Shown: positions 38,999-49,887, numbered from the stretch's first letter. The stretch is DNA of 64,000 bases from Skermanella rosea (GCF_016806835.2 NZ_CP086111.1:303501-367500); one strand, 5' to 3'. The notes: generated by a model from the letters alone, not told the origin. Numbers and translations: made by a program.

Positions 38999-41568
38999 CG
39001 CATGAACTCGATCTGCCTCAGCTTGGCGAAGGGGGAATCGGCGGATGCCTCCGCGCGCGGCTTGGCCGCGGCACCGCGGCGCCGGCCCTTCCGGTCCTGG
39101 TGGCGGCGCGGCGGTTTGCCGCGCGCCCAGGTGACGGCGCCGGCCTCGTCCTCCCTGCGGCGGTACCCCATGGCCGCCAGCACGCCTTCAAGGTCCTGGG
39201 GCGTGCTGCCGATCATCTGGGCCAGTTCGGGCGCCGCGGTCAACGGGCCTTCGCCGGACCGCCTGTACAGCTCGCGTTCGAACCGTTCCAGGATGTCGGC
39301 CCGGAGCGCCCGCGGTCCCATCGGCGGATAACCCACCGCTTCCCAGAAGCCGGGCGGCACGGCGTCGGTCGCGACCGAGACGCGGCCGGCCGGCGGAGTG
39401 GGCGGGGGCAGGGGCATCGCGGCGTGGCCGCCGTGCAGGACGGCCCACAGCAGGCCGCGGGTCTCCACCGCCCGGGGCTTGATCAGGGCCGGCATGAACA
39501 CCTGGCTGGTCGCCAGCCGCACGCCCAGCCGGTTGAGCGCCTGCCGGTCGGCCTTGCTGAAGCCGGCGATCAGCGGCTCCAGGTCGGGCCGGGCGAGGCT
39601 GCCCAGCGACTCGGAAAGCTGGAAGGCCAGCCCGCGCGCCGGGCCGGACAGGTCGGCCTCGCGCAGCTTGAACAGGGGCGCCAGCCGGTCCTTGACGAAC
39701 CCCTCGACCCAACGGCCGAGCCGGGCCCGCACCCGGTCGCGCTGCCCCGACTCGAACAGGTCGTCGTGCAGCGGAATCACCGCCGGGGTCAGGACCGACG
39801 TCCCCGGCCCCAGGCGCGCCACGGGATGGCCGTCCCAGGCCAGGATGCCGTCGGGCCGCAGGTCGATCCTGTCGTCCCCCGCCTGTTCCAGCAGGAGGAC
39901 CCGCCGGCCGATCTCGTCGCGGAGCGCCCGGCGCGCGGCGCTCATGAAGGCGCGCACGTCGTCCTCCCGCACCTCGGGGTCGAGGGTGAAGTGGAACCCC
40001 TCCAGCCGGCCGACATGGTGGCCCTCGACCAGCACCTCGCCGGCGGCCGTGACGGCGGCCAGAAGCTCACCGCCACCGGCCAGGGTGCGTGCCAGCACGG
40101 CGGAGCGCCGATCGACGAATCTCTGGGTCAGCCGCTCGTGCAGGGCGTCGGACAGCTTGTCCTCGATCGCGCGGGACTGGGCCTGCCAATGCCCCGGGTC
40201 GGTCAGCCAGTCCGGCCGGTGGGAAATGTAGGTCCAGGTCCGGATATGGGCGATGCGCGAGACCAGGGTGTCGATGTCGCCTTCGGTCCTGTCCATCCGG
40301 GCGACCTGCTTGGCGACCCAGTCCTCCGGCAGGCGGGCTTCCGGAGTCATCAGGTGGCGATAGATCTGGGACAGCAGCCGGGTATGGGCGTCCGACAGCA
40401 CCTTGCGGAAATCGGGGATCTGGCAGACCTCCCACAGCAGCCGCACGGCCCCGCGGTTGGTCGCCAGGGAGGCTATCTCCTGGTCGCGCGACAGCGCCAC
40501 CAGCGACAGGTAGTCGTCGGCGTCCCGCGCGCGCATCAGCTCCGGCCGGGGCGGCCGCTGCTCCAGGCTCTTGATCAGCGCGCCCGGGCTCTCGAACCGC
40601 AGCGCGGTGTTCCGCCACATGATCGCCTTGAGCGACTCGAACTGGTGGTTCTCGACCGCGTTGACCGTCTCCGAATCCAGGCCGTTCAGGTCGCCGGTGG
40701 TGCCGAAGGTGCCGTCGGTCATGTGGCGGCCGGCGCGGCCGGCGATCTGGGCGATCTCGTTCGGTCGCAGCTTGCGCGGCGCGTGCCCGTCGAACTTGGT
40801 CAGCCGGGCGAAGGCCACATGGTCCACGTCCATGTTCAGCCCCATGCCGATCGCGTCGGTCGCGACGAGGTAATCGACCTCGCCCGCCTGGTAGAGCGCC
40901 ACCTGGGCGTTGCGGGTGCGCGGGCTGAGCGCTCCCAGCACCACGGCGGTGCCGCCCCGCTGCCGCCGGATCAGCTCGGCGATGGTGTAGACGTCCGTCG
41001 CGGAGAAGGCGACCACGGCGGACCGGGGCGGCAGCCGGGTCAGCTTCTTGTGCCCGGCATAGGTCAGCGACGAGAACCGCGGCCGGCTGATGAACTCGGC
41101 CCGGGGCACCAGCTTCTGGATCAGCGGCCGGATGGTGTCGGCGCCCAGGAACATGGTCTCGTCCATGCCGCGGGCGTGGAGCAGCCGCTCGGTGAAGATG
41201 TGGCCGCGCTCGGGGTCGGCGCAGAGCTGGATCTCGTCCACCGCCATGAAGGCGACCGGCCGGTCCAGCGGCATCGATTCGACCGTGCAGACGAAATAGA
41301 CGGCGCGCGGCGGGATGATCTTCTCTTCGCCGGTGACCAGCGCCACCGCGTGGCGGCCCTTCGCCTTGACGATCTTGTCGTAGTTCTCGCGCGCGAGAAG
41401 GCGGAGCGGAAATCCGATCATGCCGGAACGGTGCCCCAGCATCCGCTCGATGGCGAGAAAGGTCTTGCCGGTGTTGGTCGGCCCGAGAACGGCGGTAACC
41501 CGCCCCTGGTGCTGACCCTGATGCTGGAAAGCCACGCCAGAAGATGCTGCGCTCATAGGGGACAGCAT
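38995..41568 (-). CDS. Suv3-like DExH RNA helicase
   Basis: An 857-residue superfamily 2 helicase resembling the mitochondrial degradosome helicase SUPV3L1/Suv3. Walker A GPTNTGKTFLA (about 29-39), DExH-type box VDEIQLCAD, motif III VAFSATDVYT, motif V YLVATDAIGMGLNMDVDHV, motif VI QIAGRAGRHMTD. A helical C-terminal domain follows and the protein ends in a basic tail (GKPPRRHQDRKGRRRGAAAK). ATG 41568 and an in-frame ATG 12 bases later are both possible starts. Likely acts in RNA turnover; partner nuclease not in the window. Confidence 0.9.
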   Translation of the reverse strand: MLSPMSAASSGVAFQHQGQHQGRVTAVLGPTNTGKTFLAIERMLGHRSGMIGFPLRLLARENYDKIVKAKGRHAVALVTGEEKIIPPRAVYFVCTVESMPLDRPVAFMAVDEIQLCADPERGHIFTERLLHARGMDETMFLGADTIRPLIQKLVPRAEFISRPRFSSLTYAGHKKLTRLPPRSAVVAFSATDVYTIAELIRRQRGGTAVVLGALSPRTRNAQVALYQAGEVDYLVATDAIGMGLNMDVDHVAFARLTKFDGHAPRKLRPNEIAQIAGRAGRHMTDGTFGTTGDLNGLDSETVNAVENHQFESLKAIMWRNTALRFESPGALIKSLEQRPPRPELMRARDADDYLSLVALSRDQEIASLATNRGAVRLLWEVCQIPDFRKVLSDAHTRLLSQIYRHLMTPEARLPEDWVAKQVARMDRTEGDIDTLVSRIAHIRTWTYISHRPDWLTDPGHWQAQSRAIEDKLSDALHERLTQRFVDRRSAVLARTLAGGGELLAAVTAAGEVLVEGHHVGRLEGFHFTLDPEVREDDVRAFMSAARRALRDEIGRRVLLLEQAGDDRIDLRPDGILAWDGHPVARLGPGTSVLTPAVIPLHDDLFESGQRDRVRARLGRWVEGFVKDRLAPLFKLREADLSGPARGLAFQLSESLGSLARPDLEPLIAGFSKADRQALNRLGVRLATSQVFMPALIKPRAVETRGLLWAVLHGGHAAMPLPPPTPPAGRVSVATDAVPPGFWEAVGYPPMGPRALRADILERFERELYRRSGEGPLTAAPELAQMIGSTPQDLEGVLAAMGYRRREDEAGAVTWARGKPPRRHQDRKGRRRGAAAKPRAEASADSPFAKLRQIEFMR

Positions 41569-41631
41569 TGGGGTTCATGTGCTGCATTGCAAGGGGCGTC
41601 GTCGCCCGTCACGCTCCGGAGCCGGAAGGGG

Positions 41632-41660
41632 TTGCAGCTTTTCGCGGCATTTCACATATC
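41632..41660 (+). promoter_or_regulatory. Possible promoter of htpG
   Basis: TTGCAG and CATATC spaced by 17 bases, 63 bases upstream of the htpG start. It resembles heat-shock-type elements of alphaproteobacteria only loosely. Confidence 0.22.
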
Positions 41661-41722
41661 TGGCGCACCTTACGCATCAGCCTGGTCAAGGCACCAAACC
41701 TATTTCCGAAGGTGATACTGCA

Positions 41723-43603
41723 ATGTCCGAGGAACGGCTCAGTTTTCAGGCCGAGGTCAGCCGCCTGCTCGACATGGTCGCGCACTCCCTCTACAGCGAG
41801 AAGGAGGTGTTCCTGCGCGAGCTGATCTCGAACGCATCCGACGCCTGCGACCGCCTGCGCTACGCGGCCCTGACACAGCCCGAACTTTCGGCTGACGATC
41901 CCGACCTCAAGATCCGCCTGCTGACCGACGCCGACGCCAAGACCCTGACGGTGGCGGACAACGGCATCGGCATGAACCGCGAGGACCTGATCGAGAACCT
42001 GGGGACCATCGCCCGGTCGGGCACCGCGGCCTTCATGAACAAGCTCACCGGCGACGCCAAGAAGGACATCGGCCTGATCGGCCAGTTCGGCGTCGGCTTC
42101 TATTCGGCCTTCATGGTGTCGGACAAGGTCGAGGTGCTGACCCGCAAGGCGGGCGAAAGCCAGGGCTGGCGCTGGGTCTCGGACGGGCGCGGCGAGTTCA
42201 CGGTCAGCGAGGCGGAGGATGCGCCGCGCGGTACCCGCGTCGTGCTGCACCTGAAGGCCGACGAGGGCGAGTTCCTGGAGGAGCACCGGCTGCGGCGAAT
42301 CGTCCAGAAGTACAGCGACCATATCGCGCTGCCGATCCTGTTCGGCGACGCCGCCGACGCCCAGGCGCTGAACAGGGCGTCCGCGCTGTGGACCCGGTCC
42401 AGGAACGAGATCACGGCCGACGAATACAAGGAATTCTACCACCATGTCGGCCACGCCTTCGACGATCCCTGGCTGACCCTGCACTGGCGGGCCGAAGGCA
42501 AGATCGAGTACACCAGCCTGCTGTTCGTCCCCTCGGCCAAGCCGTTCGACCTGTTCAACCCCGACCGGCGGCACCGGGTGAAGCTGTACGTCAAGCGCGT
42601 CTTCATCACCGACGAGGCCGAGGGGCTGCTGCCGCCGTACCTGCGCTTCCTGCGCGGCGTGGTGGACAGCGAGGACCTGCCGCTGAACATCAGCCGCGAG
42701 ATGCTCCAGCACAATCCGATGCTGGCCAAGATCCGCGCCGGCATCGTCCGCCGCGTGCTGGGCGACCTCGTGAAGAAGGCCGACGACGCCGAGCAGGCCG
42801 AATCCTACGCGTCGTTCTGGGAGAACTTCGGTGCCGTCCTGAAGGAAGGCCTTTACGAGGACTACGAGCACCGCGAGCAGCTGACCAGGCTGATGCGCTT
42901 CCGCTCCACGGGCTCCGACGGGCTGGTCTCGCTGGACGACTATGTCGGCCGCATGAAGGAAGGCCAGGACGCGATCTTCTACATCACCGGCGACGACATC
43001 GAGGCGCTTCGCCGCAGCCCGCAGCTGGAGGGCTTCAAGGCGCGCGGCGTCGAGGTGCTGCTGCTGACCGACCCGGTGGACGAGTTCTGGATCCCCTCGG
43101 TCGCCGAGTACAAGGAGAAGAAGTTCAAGTCGGTCACCCGCGGCGGCGCCGACCTGTCCAAGATCAAGGCCGAGAGCGAGCCCGAGAAGAAGGACGAGGA
43201 GAAGCCCGCCGAGAACGACCTGGGCAGCCTTGTCGCGGCGCTCAAGCTGACCCTGGCCGACTCGGTCAAGGACGTCCGGATCTCCGAGCGGCTGACCGAC
43301 AGCCCGGTCTGCCTGGTGGCCGACGAGGGTGACATGGACATGCACCTGGAGCGCCTGCTGAAGCAGCATCGCCAACTCGACGGCGGCGCCAAGCGCATCC
43401 TGGAGGTCAACCCGACCCACCCGCTGATCCGCCGGCTGACCGGCATGGCGGCGAAGGAGGGCCTTTCCGACAATATCGAGGACGTCGCCTGGCTGCTGCT
43501 CGACCAGGCCCGCATCGTCGAAGGGGAGCCGATCCCCGATCCGGCCGCCTTCTCGCGCCGCTTGGCGCTGGTGATGGAGAAGGGCCTGGGCCTGGCGGCG
43601 TAG
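41723..43603 (+). CDS. htpG: Chaperone HtpG (Hsp90)
   Basis: Bacterial Hsp90, 626 residues. The GHKL ATPase domain begins SFQAEVSRLLDMVAHSLYSE and contains ELISNASDACDRLRY, DNGIGM and GQFGVGFYSAFMV; the middle domain contains PLNISREMLQHNPMLAKIR with the catalytic arginine loop; a charged linker (ESEPEKKDEEKPAEND, near residue 495) precedes the C-terminal dimerisation domain. ATG 41723 matches the family start and follows CCGAAGGTG; a 48-codon extension upstream is not conserved. Expected member of the RpoH regulon. Confidence 0.97.
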   Translation: MSEERLSFQAEVSRLLDMVAHSLYSEKEVFLRELISNASDACDRLRYAALTQPELSADDPDLKIRLLTDADAKTLTVADNGIGMNREDLIENLGTIARSGTAAFMNKLTGDAKKDIGLIGQFGVGFYSAFMVSDKVEVLTRKAGESQGWRWVSDGRGEFTVSEAEDAPRGTRVVLHLKADEGEFLEEHRLRRIVQKYSDHIALPILFGDAADAQALNRASALWTRSRNEITADEYKEFYHHVGHAFDDPWLTLHWRAEGKIEYTSLLFVPSAKPFDLFNPDRRHRVKLYVKRVFITDEAEGLLPPYLRFLRGVVDSEDLPLNISREMLQHNPMLAKIRAGIVRRVLGDLVKKADDAEQAESYASFWENFGAVLKEGLYEDYEHREQLTRLMRFRSTGSDGLVSLDDYVGRMKEGQDAIFYITGDDIEALRRSPQLEGFKARGVEVLLLTDPVDEFWIPSVAEYKEKKFKSVTRGGADLSKIKAESEPEKKDEEKPAENDLGSLVAALKLTLADSVKDVRISERLTDSPVCLVADEGDMDMHLERLLKQHRQLDGGAKRILEVNPTHPLIRRLTGMAAKEGLSDNIEDVAWLLLDQARIVEGEPIPDPAAFSRRLALVMEKGLGLAA

Positions 43604-43628
43604 GCGCCGGCCGGGAAAGTCGGGGTGC

Positions 43629-45548
43629 TCAGGCGTCCAGCCTGAACACCTCGACCCGGCCGCTTCGCCCGCGCAGCCTCTGGGGACCCAGCGGGCTGAG
43701 CGGGACGCAGCCGCCGCTCTCCGTCGCGGTCGTCGCGCCGACCAGCACGATGATCTCGGCGTCGCCCTGCATCGCGGCTCCGAGTTCCTCGATCCGGGCG
43801 GCCGTGTTCACGCTGTCGCCGACGATCGTGTAGTTGATCCTGCTGGCCGAGCCGATGTTTCCGACCACCACCGGCCCGCTGTGCAGGCCGACGCGGATGC
43901 GCACCGCCGGCAGGCCGACCTCGAGGCGCTTGGCGTTGTCGGCCCGGAGCGCCAGTGCCATGGCGCGCGCCGCGCGGAGCGCCCGGGCGGCATGGTCGTG
44001 CTGGACTTCCGGGGCGCCCCAGAACGCCATGATCGCGTCGCCGATGAACTTGTCCACCGTGCCGCCCTCGGCCTCGATGCAGGTGGACAGCAGGGTGAAG
44101 TGGCTGTTCAGCAGGGCCGCCGTCTCGGCGGCGCCGAGATCCTCCGCCAGGGTGCTGAAGCCCCGGATGTCGGTGAACATCACGGTCACCTGCCGTTCCT
44201 CCGAGACGAGGCCCGACGTGCCGCCTCCCTGGGCGCTCCGGCGGATCAGGCGCAGCACCAGCCCCTTGGGGACATAGGTCTCGAACCAGCGCAGCCCGGC
44301 GACCATGGAATTGAAGGCGTCCGCCGCGTTCGCCAGTTCGCGGAAGCGGCTGTCGGGCAGGGTCGGGGCGCTTCGGAAGTCGAGCGCGCTGACGCTGGCC
44401 GCCGCAGCGGCCAAGCGGGCGATCTGGCGGCTGATGGCGCGCCCGATCCACAGGGCGGCGCCGACCGACACCAGCAGGATGCCGAAGCCGACCAGCCCGG
44501 TCGTCCACAGTCGCTCGACCTCGACCCCGACCTCGTCCAGGCGGTAGTTGATGCCGACGGTCCAGGGCTGGGCGCCGTAGCCCTCCAGGGTGCGCAGCAG
44601 GAACAGGTGGCTGTCGTCGCCGATCTCGATCACCTCCGCGTTGGCCGAGTTGCGGCCGGGGATCACGAAGGTCTCGGCCGGTCGGCTGTTGCGCCAGAGG
44701 CCGGCGAGCACCGGGTCGTCGACCTGGTCGATCCGCGGCAGCGGCAAACCGCCGCCATGGTCGGAAAAGTCGAACTCCTTGTAGCGCAGCGCCTGGTGAG
44801 CCAGCACGTGCTCCCGGCCGTAGAGCACGAAGGCGCTGAGCCCCTCGTCCACGTATAGTTCCGACAGGAAGCGCGAGAGGTCGCCGATGGAGACGCCGAC
44901 GATCAGCATGCCGATGAAGCGGTCGTCGCGCCGAACCCCCATTCGCAGGGTCAGCAATGTCGTTTTCACCTCGGGCGACCACATCGGTTCGACCCAGAAA
45001 GGACCCTGGCGGTCCCTGGCTTCGGCCATGGCCGCGGTCATCTCGGGCGAGGCGGACAGGTCGAGCGTGCTCTCCACCATCTCGCCGTTGATTCGGCCAG
45101 CCCTCGTCATTATCTGGTTGAGAGGCGTGAAGCCGATCCCGGTCACCTGGGGTGTCGCGGCCAGCGCCCCGCGCAAGGTGTCGCGCATGGCTTCCGGATC
45201 ATCCGGATCCAGTTTTCCGCTTTCGATGAGCCGGTTCAGGTACGTGATCTGATCGCGCGCCGGGTCGAGTTGGTGGCGGACCCTCACCACGACGTTGTCG
45301 ATCGCCAGGTCGGCCTTGTCGTTCAGCAAGGCAAAAGTGTTGCGCCCGGCGCTGCTGAGCCCCAGGATGAGGACGCTTGCCACCGCGGCCAGCATCAGGG
45401 TGCCGAACCCCGCCACGAGAACGGCGGCGATCGGCAGACGCAGGCGGCGGCGCCGTCCGGCGGCCTGCCCGGTCATCGGGGAGGTCGGCATCAGGGCGGC
45501 GGGGGGAGCGACCAAGGGTGTCGGTGCGTCGTCGGCCGCTTCGGTCAT
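43629..45548 (-). CDS. Class III adenylate cyclase with periplasmic sensor and HAMP
   Basis: A 639-residue membrane-bound cyclase. Order: cytoplasmic Pro-rich N-terminus, membrane helix near residues 38-65 (PIAAVLVAGFGTLMLAAVAS), periplasmic Cache-like sensor to about 345, second membrane helix (LVGFGILLVSVGAALWIG), HAMP linker, catalytic domain from about 455. Metal-binding aspartates in MFTDIRGFS and FIGDAIMAFWG; Lys in DKFIGD and the Thr of YTIVGDSVN point to ATP as substrate; Asn and Arg of VNTAARIE are the transition-state pair. ATG 45548 preferred over a TTG 36 bases upstream. Probable cAMP producer responding to a periplasmic signal. Confidence 0.9.
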   Translation of the reverse strand: MTEAADDAPTPLVAPPAALMPTSPMTGQAAGRRRRLRLPIAAVLVAGFGTLMLAAVASVLILGLSSAGRNTFALLNDKADLAIDNVVVRVRHQLDPARDQITYLNRLIESGKLDPDDPEAMRDTLRGALAATPQVTGIGFTPLNQIMTRAGRINGEMVESTLDLSASPEMTAAMAEARDRQGPFWVEPMWSPEVKTTLLTLRMGVRRDDRFIGMLIVGVSIGDLSRFLSELYVDEGLSAFVLYGREHVLAHQALRYKEFDFSDHGGGLPLPRIDQVDDPVLAGLWRNSRPAETFVIPGRNSANAEVIEIGDDSHLFLLRTLEGYGAQPWTVGINYRLDEVGVEVERLWTTGLVGFGILLVSVGAALWIGRAISRQIARLAAAAASVSALDFRSAPTLPDSRFRELANAADAFNSMVAGLRWFETYVPKGLVLRLIRRSAQGGGTSGLVSEERQVTVMFTDIRGFSTLAEDLGAAETAALLNSHFTLLSTCIEAEGGTVDKFIGDAIMAFWGAPEVQHDHAARALRAARAMALALRADNAKRLEVGLPAVRIRVGLHSGPVVVGNIGSASRINYTIVGDSVNTAARIEELGAAMQGDAEIIVLVGATTATESGGCVPLSPLGPQRLRGRSGRVEVFRLDA

Positions 45549-45954
45549 GGCCGGGAACTTACCCGGTGGGGACCCTGGCGGCAATCGCGATCGTAGGGGG
45601 CCGGCCGGCCGCTTGGGCGGGTCCGCCCGCGCTTGAGGAGGTTTTGCATGATGGCGTGCGATCGGAGGCGTGTTAGCGTGTCATGCATGCCACGGCCTAC
45701 CGAACCGCTTACAGGCCAACGGCGTTCTATGTCATGCGTCGTGTTGACGCTGGCATGAAAGGTGTGCAGGACTGGTATGATCGTGCAGTGCTGCAACAGG
45801 CTGGAACCTTCTACGCAGAAAATCCACCTCGGAACTGTTAACTGTTGGGGATGCACCATACATTGTGGATAGACGCGGACAATCCACACCGCTTCGCCGC
45901 ATCGAGTCGTGATGCAGTTCCGGTTGCTCGCAGGGACCAAGGTACAGCCCGGAT
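45549..45954. other. 406-base intergenic region upstream of clpX and the cyclase
   Basis: Divergent promoter region, AT-richer than average. It contains a TGTGGAT-N11-ATCCACA inverted repeat at 45864-45888 close to clpX and several TCATGCxT words around 45700-45740. Open frames here (for example 45545-45940, minus) have no ribosome-binding site or family features. Confidence 0.45.
45864..45888. promoter_or_regulatory. Inverted repeat upstream of clpX
   Basis: TGTGGAT and ATCCACA separated by 11 bases, 66 bases before the clpX start; a related ATCCACC word occurs upstream. Possible operator or leader stem. Confidence 0.4.
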
Positions 45955-47199
<1,245 letters not shown>

Positions 47200-47220
47200 C
47201 GTACCTGACGGTTCCGGAAA

Positions 47221-47254
47221 AATGGCGGCCGGGTCGGAAGACCCGGCCGCCATT
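47221..47254. terminator. Bidirectional terminator between clpX and thermonuclease-like gene
   Basis: Perfect 15-bp stem with a GGAA loop. On the minus strand it is followed by TTTTTCC, giving a good intrinsic terminator for the thermonuclease-like gene; on the plus strand by GTCTTGT. Confidence 0.85.
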
Positions 47255-47278
47255 GTCTTGTGGACGCCCGTGGCGCCG

Positions 47279-48124
47279 TCACTCCAGCACCTCCACCTGT
47301 TCCGGGTGGGTCAGGTCCATGGCGGGGCCGTTCCGCTCGTAAAGCCAGCCCCGCAGTCTGAGCTTCTTCCCTTCCAGCGACTTGATGTCCATCCCGGACG
47401 CCGTGAAGGTCCGGGCGTCCTTCGGCGCCACCGTGGCGGTGAAGTCCTTGCGGTAGTCCTCCCCGAAATTCAGGAAGATGCGACCCCGTACGTCCGCGAC
47501 CTGCCTGACCGTACCTTCGACGAGCTGGTAGGTGTCCGGGGGTCCGACCCTGCCGTCCGCCTCCTGTACGCGGTAGTAGCCGAGCGCCCAGATCCCTCGC
47601 CTGGCCTCCCTGGCCGCCGCCTCCCGCTCAAGCATCTCGGTCGCGGCGGCACGGTTGTCGGGGAAGGTATAGACGCGGGCGAGGCCGCGGCCCAGCATCT
47701 CCCCCTGCGCCCAGGTGCCGTCGTCGGTGTGCAGGTGGGCGAGAACCCGGCCGTGCCGGTCGCCCCGGGCACCGCCGTGGGACAGCGTCACGCGCCGGTC
47801 GAGCACCAGTTTCTCCAACTCCTCCTTCGCTTCGCGCGCCAGCGGCCATTCCTTGAAGTTCGGCCGGTCGAGGGGCAGCTTGGGCGCCTGGATGCCGACC
47901 AGCCGCACCTCGCCGCCGGTATCCAGCACCACGGTGTCGCCGTCGATCACCTCGACCACGGTCGCGGTCGCCCCCTTTGCCAAGCCGCGGGGCAGGTCCG
48001 CCGCAGCCGTGCCGGTCCAAGGCTGAAACAGCAGGGCGGCAAGGGCGATCGCCCGCGCCAAAATGGCCGGTCCGTTTTCTGTTGCCCGCGCAACGCGGCT
48101 TTGCCACGGTGCGCGCCGTCCCAT
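47279..48124 (-). CDS. Secreted thermonuclease (SNase)-family protein with extra C-terminal domain
   Basis: A predicted 281-residue exported protein. N-terminal Arg-rich region and hydrophobic segment [16 protein letters not shown] with a likely cleavage at TAAA. The staphylococcal-nuclease OB-fold covers about residues 50-180: [20 protein letters not shown] and [11 protein letters not shown], then catalytic-type [12 protein letters not shown] and GLARVY. The remaining 90 residues ([20 protein letters not shown] to HPEQVEVLE) look like a second OB-type beta domain. Start uncertain among ATGs at 48172, 48148 and 48124; the last avoids overlap with pip. Divergent from pip. Confidence 0.78.
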   Translation of the reverse strand: MGRRAPWQSRVARATENGPAILARAIALAALLFQPWTGTAAADLPRGLAKGATATVVEVIDGDTVVLDTGGEVRLVGIQAPKLPLDRPNFKEWPLAREAKEELEKLVLDRRVTLSHGGARGDRHGRVLAHLHTDDGTWAQGEMLGRGLARVYTFPDNRAAATEMLEREAAAREARRGIWALGYYRVQEADGRVGPPDTYQLVEGTVRQVADVRGRIFLNFGEDYRKDFTATVAPKDARTFTASGMDIKSLEGKKLRLRGWLYERNGPAMDLTHPEQVEVLE

Positions 48125-48161
48125 AGACTTCAATCCGCTCCACTTCATACGGCCCGCTCCT

Positions 48162-49112
48162 ATGCCCCGCACCGAGTTGTTCCCTCCGCTCGATCCATAC
48201 CAGACCGGTCTGCTCCAGGTCGATGCGATCCATACCCTCTACTGGGAACAGTCGGGCAACCCGCGCGGCGTACCGGTGGTCTTCCTGCACGGCGGGCCGG
48301 GTGCGGGGGCATCGCCCACGCACCGGCGTTTCTTCGACCCGTCCCACTACCGCATCGTCATCATGGACCAGCGCGGCGCCGGGCGCTCGACCCCGCTGGG
48401 GGAGATCCGCGACAATACCACCGACCATCTGATCGCCGATCTCGAACAGCTCCGGACCGAACTGGGCATCGAGCGATGGCACGTGTTCGGCGGGTCCTGG
48501 GGCAGCACCCTGGGACTGGCCTATGCGCAGGCGCACCCGGAGCGCTGCATCAGCCTGATGCTGCGCGGCATCTTCCTGATGCGCCGGTCGGAGATCCAGT
48601 GGTTCCTGTACCACATGAGGACGATCTTCCCGGAAGCCTGGGCCAACTTCTCCAATTTCCTGCCCGCCGAGGAGCGCGGAGACCTGCTCGAGTCCTACTA
48701 CCGGCGGCTGACCGGCTCCGACTACGGCATGCGCATGGCGGCGGCTCGGGTCTGGAGCGTCTACGAGGGCGCCTGCTCGACCCTGCTGCCCAGCCCGGAG
48801 CTCCTCTCCGCCTCCGGCGAGGATACCCATGCGCTCGGCCTCGCCCGAATCGAGGCCCACTACTTCCGCAACAACCTGTTCACGCCGGAGAACCGCCTGT
48901 TGGAAGGCCTCGGCCGGATTCGCGGGATCCCCGCGGTGATCGTCCAGGGCCGGTACGACATAGTCTGCCCGATCGCCACCGCGGACGAGTTGCACCGCGC
49001 CTGGCCGGAAGCCGACTACGTGATCGTTCCGGATGCGGGACATTCGGCCATGGAGCCGGGCATTCGGGCTGCCCTCGTTGCGGCTACGGAAAAATTCAAG
49101 CATCTGGCCTGA
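48162..49112 (+). CDS. pip: Proline iminopeptidase
   Basis: Alpha/beta-hydrolase that removes N-terminal proline from peptides (peptidase family S33); 316 residues. Oxyanion-hole motif FLHGGPGAGASPTHRRFFDP, nucleophile elbow GGSWGST, catalytic Asp in VQGRYDIVCP and His in DAGHSAMEPG. MPRTELFPPLDPYQTG at the N-terminus is family-typical and supports ATG 48162; a frame reaching back to 48063 overlaps the divergent thermonuclease-like gene. Cytoplasmic. Confidence 0.94.
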   Translation: MPRTELFPPLDPYQTGLLQVDAIHTLYWEQSGNPRGVPVVFLHGGPGAGASPTHRRFFDPSHYRIVIMDQRGAGRSTPLGEIRDNTTDHLIADLEQLRTELGIERWHVFGGSWGSTLGLAYAQAHPERCISLMLRGIFLMRRSEIQWFLYHMRTIFPEAWANFSNFLPAEERGDLLESYYRRLTGSDYGMRMAAARVWSVYEGACSTLLPSPELLSASGEDTHALGLARIEAHYFRNNLFTPENRLLEGLGRIRGIPAVIVQGRYDIVCPIATADELHRAWPEADYVIVPDAGHSAMEPGIRAALVAATEKFKHLA

Positions 49113-49204
49113 GGGTGAGTGTATTGCATCGCCGCATGCACCATTTACCAGATGTTACACTTCCGCCTATATGCTAGGTCCCGCGGTTCTGAACAGGGGG
49201 CTTT

Positions 49205-49759
49205 GTGATCCAGATGCGTCGCATGATGGCAGTCGTGGTCGCGCTTGGATTCTGCCTGACGGCAGCCGAGGCCGCGGCCCAGATCAACTCTACCCAGCCG
49301 AAGCCGGAATACATCACCGGCGGCGTCGGCTATTTCGACCTGAAGCCGGCCGAGCCCAGCTCCAACGTCCAGCTGGAGTGGGGCCTGGGGCTGAAGTACT
49401 GGCTGTTCGTCCCCGAATCGGCTGGCTCGGCCCTGACGCCCAGCGACCGCAACGCGGTCACCCCCGGCGGTACCCAGGGCGGCATCGGCCTTGAACTTTC
49501 GCTGGGCGAGAGCTTCATCTTCACGCCGAGCATCGCGGCCGGAGTCGCCGACAAGGGCGAGATCCGCGACCCGACCGACCCCAACAAGGGACAGATCGAG
49601 ATCCGCACCGGCATCGCCGCCGCCTACGAATTCTCGAACGACTGGCGGTTGGGGGCGACATATTTCCACGTGACCAATCCGGCCCAGGTCGGCACCTCGA
49701 CGGGGGATAGCGGCGAAGTGCTGAACTTCACGCTGGCGGTTCCGTTCGGCGGGAAGTAG
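49205..49759 (+). CDS. Outer-membrane beta-barrel protein, PagL-like
   Basis: A 184-residue secreted protein with a signal peptide (MIQMRRMMAVVVALGFCLTA, cleavage near AAA-Q26) and amphipathic strands ending in a C-terminal aromatic-containing strand (FTLAVPFGGK). Strand pattern and the segment LGATYFHVTNPAQVG resemble the lipid A 3-O-deacylase (PagL/acyloxyacyl hydrolase) family, in which a His-x-Ser pair and a later Glu are catalytic. Here the corresponding residues would be His155, Thr157 and Glu171, so the serine is replaced by threonine. Family assignment is tentative; activity uncertain. 92 bases after pip on the same strand. Confidence 0.6.
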   Translation: MIQMRRMMAVVVALGFCLTAAEAAAQINSTQPKPEYITGGVGYFDLKPAEPSSNVQLEWGLGLKYWLFVPESAGSALTPSDRNAVTPGGTQGGIGLELSLGESFIFTPSIAAGVADKGEIRDPTDPNKGQIEIRTGIAAAYEFSNDWRLGATYFHVTNPAQVGTSTGDSGEVLNFTLAVPFGGK

Positions 49760-49887
49760 CCGCCGGTCCGGTGCGTCGGCCCTCGGCGGATATGCATCTA
49801 ATTTTAGCGGTATACGACCGCGTCCGGGTTAGTCGGCCGGGGCTCCGCAGGTATCATTCATCCGGGCATGCAGACCGGAGAACACCC

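Noticed and set aside
38941-41715. 924-codon plus-strand frame over the Suv3-like helicase
   Set aside because: The helicase on the minus strand has all helicase motifs; this frame has none.
45545-45940. 131-codon minus-strand frame in the clpX upstream region
   Set aside because: No ribosome-binding site, no recognisable motif and codon use unlike real genes; it overlaps the start of the cyclase gene.
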